The position numbers were made by a program, and so were the translations under genes. From Paludibacter sp. (GTDB lineage: Bacteria; Bacteroidota; Bacteroidia; Bacteroidales; Paludibacteraceae), in contig JANJXE010000247.1 in NCBI GenBank assembly GCA_024709185.1, forward strand, positions 1 through 6,419: DNA of 6,419 nt. The letters are read 5' to 3'. Under the pieces are notes generated by a model, which was not told the DNA's origin, made no database searches, and saw only the letters and a program-made list of their open reading frames with translations. Position 1 is the first letter of the stretch. Every line of letters begins with the position of its first letter. Positions 1 through 5,032 of this stretch are shown here, piece by piece.

Positions 1-443
1 CCTCCGTCGTTGCAATATCGTTCAACTAGTTCTACTGAATACCCTTTTTCCAGAAGCCTTGTTACCAATTCTTGGGTTATGATACTGATAATTCCTGTTA
101 AGAATGTGTAGTAAGTGATTTTGCTGATAATTTTTCGAACATTCTCGCTAAATGGCTCTGCTAAGTTGAGTGTTTTGAATAATTTGAGAGCAATAAACAG
201 TATATACGCCTTCAAAGCTGAAATGGCAATAATGACAGCAAATAGCAAAGTATAAAGTAACTTGCTTTTCGTGTAAAGCTCTGAAAGGTCTAAACCCAGA
301 TGAAGATTGTGAGTAGCAACAGGCACGAACAAACTAAAAATGTAATTAAATAACAGTGTACCCGTTTGAACACAAAACCCGGCAAAGATGAGCCAGCAAA
401 TTGTTTGAATGGCTTTCCAAATGAAATCGTTTCTTGTTGACAT
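1..443 (-). CDS. DUF2975 family small membrane protein, 3' end cut by window edge
   Basis: Reading leftward from an ATG at 443-441 gives 147 open codons to the window edge with no stop, so the C-terminus is missing. I see at least three hydrophobic segments, at about residues 11-38, 62-88 and 109-125. Between the second and third lies a soluble turn with NLAEPFSENV (93-102), close to the phrase about 'acting together in a polar cluster before the last helices' that marks DUF2975 proteins as I remember them; the early LDLSELY (51-57) also fits. This is recognition by eye, not a database hit. DUF2975 members are inner-membrane proteins of unknown biochemical role, commonly paired with a small Cro/CI-type (YozG-like) regulator gene. 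Such a partner would lie beyond position 1 and cannot be seen. Most members are around 150-200 residues, so only a few residues are probably missing. A promoter sits immediately upstream. Confidence 0.8.
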   Translation of the reverse strand, partial: MSTRNDFIWKAIQTICWLIFAGFCVQTGTLLFNYIFSLFVPVATHNLHLGLDLSELYTKSKLLYTLLFAVIIAISALKAYILFIALKLFKTLNLAEPFSENVRKIISKITYYTFLTGIISIITQELVTRLLEKGYSVELVERYCNDG

Positions 444-471
444 ATTTTTTATTGAATTAAAATTGATGCCG

Positions 472-501
472 CAAAGATATAATAATATTATTGATAAACA
501 A
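472..501 (-). promoter_or_regulatory. Bacteroidota-type promoter of the DUF2975 gene
   Basis: On the minus strand TTG (501-499) is followed after exactly 19 bases by TATCTTTG (479-472). This matches the Bacteroidota housekeeping pattern of a -33 TTG/TTTG element and a -7 TAnnTTTG element at standard spacing. It would start RNA near 466, leaving a leader of about 20 bases before the ATG at 443. This is the best promoter match in the window. Confidence 0.75.
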
Positions 502-515
502 TAAAAAAGTATTGT
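481..515. promoter_or_regulatory. Operator-like palindromes inside the DUF2975 promoter
   Basis: Two symmetric elements lie in the promoter. A perfect 12-base palindrome, AATAATATTATT (481-492), fills most of the spacer between the -7 and -33 boxes. A 6-base inverted repeat with a 6-base spacer, ACAATA (498-503) and TATTGT (510-515), covers the -33 box. The placement suits a repressor, for example the Cro/CI-type regulator that usually accompanies DUF2975 genes. The region is very AT-rich, so chance symmetry is a real alternative. Confidence 0.35.
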
Positions 516-634
516 AAAACAAAATTTAATTATTGAGATGATAGTCTATGTCGAAATGCCATAGCTTTCCTTTTATGCAACTAATTCAGGAATGCTGATT
601 TGAAACCCTGACTCATTATCATTTTTTTTACACG

Positions 635-662
635 AAAAAAAAATACCAGCACCGAGAGGGTA
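635..662 (-). terminator. Possible weak terminator of the leftward envelope operon
   Basis: Read on the minus strand, TACC (662-659) and GGTA (647-644) can pair across an 11-base loop and are followed directly by nine Ts (643-635). The stem is only four base pairs, which is short for an intrinsic terminator. The T-run and the position, about 140 bases past the last gene, are the main support. Confidence 0.25.
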
Positions 663-798
663 ATTTTAATTGAGTATATCAATATTAATGCTTTCATATT
701 TTATAGAATAAGGTGTCGTAGTTGGATAGATGATCAACATCATTTATTTGTGGTGATAAATTTATGTCATGAAAGTGTATTTAATGTTTCAGTCGGAA

Positions 799-1185
799 TT
801 ATTCCTGTATTCTGATTGTATCGTGAAGTAGTGTAAATGGTAATTTGTTGGATTGGAAATAGTATGCTCCGGCCTTGTTAAAGCTCAAATTAAAAACGGT
901 GTCTGTTTGAATGACTATGTCAGGACAAGCCAAATCACCATTGTTATATCCGGTAGCTGTAATCAAATAATGATTTTCGTCACTCTTAGTCAGGCTAATC
1001 TGAAGTTTACTCCAACATCCATTCGGTGCGTAGGCTTTTACATAAACAGGAACTACTTCTCCGATCTTTGCAGTTGAAGGGATTTCTGTTGTCGAAACAA
1101 CTACTGGCTCGAATTGCCCTTTTTCGCCCTCTATTGAACAGCCAAACAGGAAAAAAGCCAATAAAATGATAAAAATGTACTTCAT
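799..1185 (-). CDS. Small putative lipoprotein with two extra cysteines, function unknown
   Basis: The ATG at 1185 gives a 128-residue protein. An in-frame TTG at 1209 would add eight residues, but the ATG puts a short positive start (MKY) directly before the hydrophobic segment and has a run of nine As just upstream, so I prefer it. Residues 1-15 form a lipoprotein signal ending in LFGC, with Cys16 as the lipid-bearing residue; Phe at -2 is slightly unusual. The mature part is mainly short alternating strands, suggesting a small beta-sandwich. It has two further cysteines, Cys57 (in PNGCW) and Cys87 (in ACPD), which could form a disulfide in the periplasm. I do not recognise the family. It is the last of three co-directional envelope genes, 54 bases after the previous one, with no promoter visible in that gap. 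A role in the envelope is inferred from the signal and the context only. Confidence 0.75.
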   Translation of the reverse strand: MKYIFIILLAFFLFGCSIEGEKGQFEPVVVSTTEIPSTAKIGEVVPVYVKAYAPNGCWSKLQISLTKSDENHYLITATGYNNGDLACPDIVIQTDTVFNLSFNKAGAYYFQSNKLPFTLLHDTIRIQE

Positions 1186-1239
1186 ATGTTTTTTTTTATG
1201 ATCAATCAAGATTGTGTAGGCTTTCAGAGTATTGACACT

Positions 1240-1617
1240 TTATTTTTTAACCTCTCGTTTCAGCAAATAATGATAGGTAACAGAAGTGGTGACAGGAGTA
1301 GTTGCACTTGTAGTGCTGGTCGTGTACACCTGAACCAGTTCCCATCCATCACTGCCCATAAAATTCAAAGCGTCGATCATTGAATTAAACCGGATTGCTC
1401 TTCCGTCCGGGCCTTTCAATCGGGTATCCTCAAAGATTTTAGTCCGTTGACCAAAATCAATTTTCACTGTTGTCCGGGCTCCGGGTATACCCGATGTGCC
1501 AACCAGCTCGCAATAATCAAATTGCTTTTGTATTACAGAGGAAATGGAGTCTGATTGAGCCATTGACATAAATGAAATCAGACATAGGAGCACACAGGTA
1601 ATTACACTTTTCTTCAT
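1240..1617 (-). CDS. Small secreted DUF4177-like protein
   Basis: This 125-residue protein starts at an ATG at 1617. Residues 1-20 form a signal peptide with a likely signal peptidase I cut after SMA (A20/Q21); there is no lipobox, so it should be a soluble periplasmic or secreted protein. The core reads FDYCELVGT (33-41), VKIDFGQ (51-57), then DALNFMGSDGWELVQVY (82-98) and YHYLLKR (115-121). The 'LN-x-x-G-x-x-GWELV ... YLLKR' arrangement is the hallmark of DUF4177-like small domains, whose function is unknown. Between the last two strands sits a Thr/Ser-rich loop (99-114, 12 of 16 residues) that looks like a flexible insertion. The gene begins 14 bases after the propeller gene ends, so the two are almost certainly co-transcribed. 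The family call rests on this motif by eye. Confidence 0.8.
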   Translation of the reverse strand: MKKSVITCVLLCLISFMSMAQSDSISSVIQKQFDYCELVGTSGIPGARTTVKIDFGQRTKIFEDTRLKGPDGRAIRFNSMIDALNFMGSDGWELVQVYTTSTTSATTPVTTSVTYHYLLKREVKK

Positions 1618-1631
1618 AACCTATAACATTG

Positions 1632-2741
1632 TTATTTATTCTTTAAAACTGCTACGTAATATTTGTTTTCCTGGTTGGTAAATTCACCTCCTGCATACAA
1701 ATTACCTTCTGTATCGAAGCAAATTGACTTAATCGCATTATTTGCATTCAAACTCCGGTAATCACTCCATTGTCGTATGTCGGGGTGATATTTTGCAATA
1801 TATCGTTGATTTTTTGAATTGGCGAAATTACCTGCTGCGTACAGCATATCTTCATCGTCAAATGCTATTGAATACACATCTGATGAACTTTCAAATGTGT
1901 GAAACTTACTGGTTGTATTTGTTGCTTTGGTCCATTTACAAAGGTTACCGGCTGTTATTCCATCGGTAAAATACCCTCCACCATAGATATTTCCCTGTGA
2001 ATCTGAATTGATACAATATAGTTGTCCAATTCCAAAATCGGAGTTATTTGTTCCACCTAATTCCTCCCATGCACTTCCGGTCCACCTGGCTATAAATGGA
2101 GAGCCTTTGTCGTTTAATCCCATGGAGGCATATAAATTATTTGAATTGTCGATATGCAGATGTATGTTATAACCCGATAAAAGCTTACCACCCAGGTTGC
2201 TCCAACCGGCACCATTCCATTTATAAATATAATAACCCGGAGTAATTTCCTTTAAATCCAGTACATTTCCGGCAGCATATAAATTTCCCGACCTGTCAAC
2301 TTCTAACGCTGTTATTCCATTGTCAAACAATATCTTAGCGCTTGTAAGGTTTATCCACTTATTTGTCGATTTGTTCCATTTCGCTACATGATAGGTAGAG
2401 TTTGCCATAGGAACGGTAATGCGACCAACAGCATACACATTTCCTGCATTATCAATCGTTATGGGCCAGTAAACTCCACCACTGAATGTTTCGCTCACAT
2501 TTCCCAACCTGCTCCAGCTTTCACCATCCCATACCGATACATTCCAAAGATCACCACCACTTACATAAATTTTACCATCGGCGTCTGCTTTTACATCGTA
2601 AATGATGTTTTCAAACGCACTACCGACCTGTGTCCAGGAATTCTCATCTGTTGGCTCTTCATCCGGAATTTCATCACACCCGATTACAAGTAATGATATA
2701 CCAGCCAATAACATACATCTGAAAGTTGTCAATCGTTTCAT
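1632..2741 (-). CDS. Seven-bladed beta-propeller lipoprotein, probably surface exposed
   Basis: This 369-residue protein has a type II signal ending LLVIGC, with lipidated Cys22. The next residues are strongly acidic (DEIPDEEPTDE), which resembles the acidic export signal that sends many Bacteroidota lipoproteins to the cell surface; that is inference. From about residue 35 there are seven repeats of 40-55 residues, each centred on a G/N-N-x-Y-x-x-G strand (near 57, 101, 153, 202, 251, 299 and 347). Most contain a second strand like 'A-K-W-N-x-x-x-W-x-x-L-G'. The last repeat lacks the closing W-x-x-L-G strand, while the N-terminus supplies an orphan SWTQVG (35-40). This fits a seven-bladed propeller closed by joining its two ends. 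Such propellers usually bind partners or glycans; no catalytic motif is visible. It is the first gene of the leftward envelope operon. Confidence 0.85.
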   Translation of the reverse strand: MKRLTTFRCMLLAGISLLVIGCDEIPDEEPTDENSWTQVGSAFENIIYDVKADADGKIYVSGGDLWNVSVWDGESWSRLGNVSETFSGGVYWPITIDNAGNVYAVGRITVPMANSTYHVAKWNKSTNKWINLTSAKILFDNGITALEVDRSGNLYAAGNVLDLKEITPGYYIYKWNGAGWSNLGGKLLSGYNIHLHIDNSNNLYASMGLNDKGSPFIARWTGSAWEELGGTNNSDFGIGQLYCINSDSQGNIYGGGYFTDGITAGNLCKWTKATNTTSKFHTFESSSDVYSIAFDDEDMLYAAGNFANSKNQRYIAKYHPDIRQWSDYRSLNANNAIKSICFDTEGNLYAGGEFTNQENKYYVAVLKNK

Positions 2742-2824
2742 TGGATGTTTGTCAGAGTTTTGTGTGCTGACTCCGCACTTTTTAGTGTTTTTTCAGGATA
2801 TTCATCTCGATTACATCATCTCTG

Positions 2825-2832
2825 CAAATGTA
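2825..2832 (-). promoter_or_regulatory. Candidate -7 box of the envelope operon promoter
   Basis: On the minus strand TACATTTG (2832-2825) matches the Bacteroidota -7 pattern TAnnTTTG. It would start RNA near 2818, giving a leader of about 77 bases before the propeller gene. No clear TTTG is found 19-20 bases upstream; only GTGA occurs there, so the -33 element is poor or absent. Confidence 0.45.
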
Positions 2833-2963
2833 CAACTATATATTAATAATTTCACTTTCCTGTTACAGAAAATTTCACCAGGTAACTGTCTGTTTTTGAA
2901 CGTGTATTGGCTTCTTCTTTTCATCTTTTTCAAAAAAAACCTTTAACCCTGTGTCATTAGCTG

Positions 2964-3018
2964 TTTGTTACTCAGGAGAAATTTTGCCGTATTCGAGAAG
3001 ACACTCGTTAGTAACAAA
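2964..3018. repeat. Nested inverted repeat
   Basis: TTTGTTACT (2964-2972) and AGTAACAAA (3010-3018) are perfect 9-base inverted copies, 37 bases apart. Inside them CGAG (2994-2997) and CTCG (3004-3007) form a second small stem. The arms could fold into a branched hairpin in RNA of either strand, or be the ends of a very small degenerate element. No gene lies inside it. It ends about 30 bases before the candidate rightward promoter. Confidence 0.5.
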
Positions 3019-3047
3019 ACCATGGCGACAACATTTTCCTGAATTCA

Positions 3048-3079
3048 TTGTAAAGTCAGGGAACTCTGATGTACCTTTG
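3048..3079 (+). promoter_or_regulatory. Candidate rightward promoter upstream of the sigma gene
   Basis: TTG (3048-3050) is followed after 21 bases by TACCTTTG (3072-3079), a full match to TAnnTTTG. The spacing is two bases longer than the common 19. RNA would start near 3085, leaving an unusually long leader of about 275 bases before the sigma gene at 3361. It could instead drive a small untranslated RNA, or be a chance match. Confidence 0.4.
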
Positions 3080-3266
3080 TTCCCATTTTTTATTTCAAAA
3101 ATTATATATATTACACTACAGGCAAAATCTCTGGTATGTGTTAGGTGCGTAACTTAGCAACGTTGGATAATAGTTAAGTATAGTATTTATAAATTCAGTT
3201 AAGAATAAATATATGCTGTTGAGAAAGTTATTAGACATAGTATTGTTGGCGGTTGATATGATCATT

Positions 3267-3279
3267 CGAAATTATTTCG
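3267..3279. repeat. 13-base dyad upstream of the sigma gene
   Basis: CGAAAT (3267-3272) and ATTTCG (3274-3279) are perfect inverted copies around a single central T. The dyad ends about 80 bases before the sigma start codon and only six bases before a second dyad. It could be a regulator binding site; the symmetry is seen directly, the role is inferred. Confidence 0.4.
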
Positions 3280-3285
3280 TCAAAA

Positions 3286-3303
3286 TTATGTTATTAAACA
3301 TAA
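3286..3303. promoter_or_regulatory. 18-base operator-like dyad before the sigma gene
   Basis: TTATGTT (3286-3292) and AACATAA (3297-3303) are perfect 7-base inverted copies with an ATTA spacer, 57 bases before the sigma start codon. It is followed by CTTTTTG, so it could also act as a weak rightward attenuator in the long leader. The stem is AT-rich and weak as RNA, which favours a protein-binding site slightly. Confidence 0.4.
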
Positions 3304-3360
3304 CTTTTTGAATAGTACTTTTTTAAACAATAATCGTGTACCTATTAAAATCACAACTTC

Positions 3361-3951
3361 ATGGAGATTGATATTTTAAAATCATATATTAAAGAATTGC
3401 GCAAAGGCTCACACAAAGCCTTTAATGCAATTTACGATATGTATGCCGACAAACTTTTCGGTTTTGTGTTTGCGCATACCAAATCGCGCGAAATGGCGAA
3501 TGATTTAGTTCAGGAAACCTTTCTGAAGTTGTGGATAATGCGTGAAAGTCTATCGGTGGAAGGTTCGTTGCTTGCTATGTTATTTACCATATCGCATAAC
3601 AAAATGATTGATACTTTTCGCGCTCAGATCAATAAAGTGGAGTTTGAGGATTATATAGAATTTTCAGAAAATGCCGAAATGGAAGATAACGCTATTGAAA
3701 GAAAAATTTACTATGATGATTTTCTGAAAGCAATAAAACTTTGCAAAAACCTACTGCCTAACAGACAAATGGAAATTTTTGAAATGAGTCGTGAAAACGG
3801 GAAAAGTATCGAAGAAATAGCTTCGGAATTGAAAATTTCGGAACAAACAGTTAAAAATCAACTTACATCTGCCTTGAAAATGCTCAGAGCAGAACTCGTG
3901 AAGTACAATTTAGCGTATCTTATACTAATCGAAATATGTTTTAAAGCATAA
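3361..3951 (+). CDS. ECF sigma factor, FecI-like (Bacteroidota type)
   Basis: This 196-residue protein has the usual length and layout of an extracytoplasmic-function sigma-70 factor. Region 2 spans about residues 19-87: it opens with FNAIYDMYADKLFGF (21-35), contains the core-binding helix NDLVQETFLKLWIMRE (47-62) and ends at the -10-recognition segment around ISHNKMIDTFR (77-87). Region 4 (about 130-178) has LPNRQMEIFEMSRENGKS followed by a helix-turn-helix, EEIASELKISEQTVKNQL, for -35 recognition. A short hydrophobic tail, AYLILIEICF (185-194), follows, as in many factors of this phylum. It directs RNA polymerase to target promoters when the anti-sigma factor lets it go. The FecR-like gene follows after 55 bases, so it is the expected partner. 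The region upstream holds two dyads and a distant promoter candidate; no Shine-Dalgarno sequence is seen, as is normal here. Confidence 0.95.
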   Translation: MEIDILKSYIKELRKGSHKAFNAIYDMYADKLFGFVFAHTKSREMANDLVQETFLKLWIMRESLSVEGSLLAMLFTISHNKMIDTFRAQINKVEFEDYIEFSENAEMEDNAIERKIYYDDFLKAIKLCKNLLPNRQMEIFEMSRENGKSIEEIASELKISEQTVKNQLTSALKMLRAELVKYNLAYLILIEICFKA

Positions 3952-4006
3952 ATACAGAATAGTACTAAAATCGAATGTTTACGTGTAACTATCAATTAAG
4001 CAGAAA

Positions 4007-4978
4007 ATGGAAAACTATATAAAAATAATCTATAAGAAATTTCTATACGGAACAATTCGCAAAGAAGAATTTCTGGAAATGCGCCATGAGCTGAACAAAT
4101 CGGATTTGCCCGAACTTACAAATTTGTTTTCCGAAGAGTGGAATGAGGATATGAATCCGGAGGTGATGACCGAAAAGGACAAAGAGATTATTCGATCGAA
4201 GCTAAATTTTTATGTTGAGTTCGACAAAAAGCGTTTATACCGTAAACGCATGATACAGATAGCGGCGGTTCTTATTCCTTTTGTTTTTATTTTGTATGCA
4301 GTGCTTTACATTAATCAGCCTTCAACAGAAACTGAAAAGGATTTTGTAGTAACCGTAAAGCATGGAGATAGAGCACAAGTAACTTTGCCTGATCAGTCAA
4401 AAGTGTGGATGAATTCCAATAGTAAGTTGGTTTATAGAAATGGTAAAAACAATACGCGTGAAGTACAACTTACCGGTGAAGCCTTTTTCAAAGTATATAA
4501 AGATAAAATCCGGCCATTTATTGTTTCGACCAGTGTTATTCAGGTAGAGGTGCTGGGAACATCGTTTAATTTAAATGCCCGCCAGGGGTCAGACGTTGTG
4601 GAAACCTCTTTGGTTGAGGGTAGTATTAAGTTATCAGGAGCAGAATTATCGCAGGATTATTTACTTAAACCAAACGAAAAGGCAATTTATACAACATCGA
4701 CGAAAAGTATCAAAATAGTACCTACTGATAATGAAGTGGAAACTGCCTGGAAAGACAATAAACTTCAATTTAGGTCGGAAAAATTCGGAAGCGTGGTGAA
4801 ACGTATGGAAGAGTGGTATGGTGTGAAAATTATTTCCAACTGTCCGAATATCGAACATGACTTAATCAGTGGAGCCTTTAAGGGAGAGAGTCTGGAAACC
4901 GTACTGGAATCTTTTTCCATTCAGTATAAAATTAAATACAAAATTCAGGGCGATTCTGTCGTAGTGTTGTATAATTAG
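4007..4978 (+). CDS. FecR-family anti-sigma factor with DUF4974 C-terminus
   Basis: This 323-residue inner-membrane protein has a cytoplasmic N-terminal part (1-80) that should hold the sigma factor, beginning NYIKIIYKKFLYGTI. One membrane segment covers about 84-102 (IQIAAVLIPFVFILYAVLYI). The periplasmic part holds the FecR domain (about 114-208), with the family signatures VTLPDQSKVWMNSNSKLVY (125-143), GEAFFKV (157-163) and VEVLGTSFNLNA (180-191). After it comes a DUF4974 domain (about 252-321), with LQFRSEKFGSVVKRMEEWYGV (253-273), the usual contact domain for receptor STN domains in this phylum. It is predicted to receive the receptor's signal and free or activate the upstream sigma factor. 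Length and domain order are normal. The start codon lies 55 bases after the sigma gene and the receptor gene follows after 54 bases, so all three are probably one operon. Confidence 0.95.
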   Translation: MENYIKIIYKKFLYGTIRKEEFLEMRHELNKSDLPELTNLFSEEWNEDMNPEVMTEKDKEIIRSKLNFYVEFDKKRLYRKRMIQIAAVLIPFVFILYAVLYINQPSTETEKDFVVTVKHGDRAQVTLPDQSKVWMNSNSKLVYRNGKNNTREVQLTGEAFFKVYKDKIRPFIVSTSVIQVEVLGTSFNLNARQGSDVVETSLVEGSIKLSGAELSQDYLLKPNEKAIYTTSTKSIKIVPTDNEVETAWKDNKLQFRSEKFGSVVKRMEEWYGVKIISNCPNIEHDLISGAFKGESLETVLESFSIQYKIKYKIQGDSVVVLYN

Positions 4979-5032
4979 AAGGGTAAAGATTGAGTTGTTG
5001 ACTTTTAAATTAATACTATAATAATCATAAAG

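Larger units (their letters stand above)
444..798. other. Gene-free region between the envelope operon and the DUF2975 gene
   Basis: This 355-base AT-rich stretch holds no convincing gene. The part nearest 444 contains the DUF2975 promoter and its palindromes. Around 635-662 a short stem followed on the minus strand by nine Ts may end the leftward operon. The only start-to-stop readings are very short, such as 16 codons from 548, and show no family features. I see nothing else in 663-798. Confidence 0.6.
2742..3360. other. Divergent intergenic region between envelope operon and sigma gene
   Basis: This 619-base region separates two divergent operons. From left to right it holds a candidate -7 box for the leftward operon (2825-2832), a nested inverted repeat (2964-3018), a candidate rightward promoter (3048-3079), a near-direct repeat of AGTTAAG (3172-3178 and 3197-3203), and two dyads (3267-3279 and 3286-3303) close to the sigma gene. 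The only open reading of any length here, 2951-3157 on the plus strand, begins with GTG and has no family features, so I do not call it a gene. No tRNA or known riboswitch is apparent by eye. Confidence 0.6.

Noticed and set aside
548..598. Sixteen-codon open reading on the plus strand
   Set aside because: Too short to support, no ribosome-binding context or promoter, and no recognisable peptide type.
1186..1209. Upstream TTG start for the two-cysteine lipoprotein
   Set aside because: It would add eight charged residues before a complete lipoprotein signal. The ATG at 1185 gives a normal signal length and has an A-run upstream.
2388..2946. Plus-strand open readings of about 100 residues across the propeller gene start
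   Set aside because: They are antisense to a gene with clear repeats and a lipoprotein signal, and have no domain features of their own.
2951..3157. Open reading of 68 residues on the plus strand in the divergent region
   Set aside because: It starts with GTG, has no export signal or family motif, and overlaps a nested inverted repeat and a promoter candidate. The residue mix looks like translated non-coding DNA.
4998..5022. Enterobacterial-looking promoter (TTGACT and TATAAT) before the receptor gene
   Set aside because: The spacer is only 13 bases, not about 17, and Bacteroidota housekeeping polymerase does not use these boxes. AT-rich sequence explains it.
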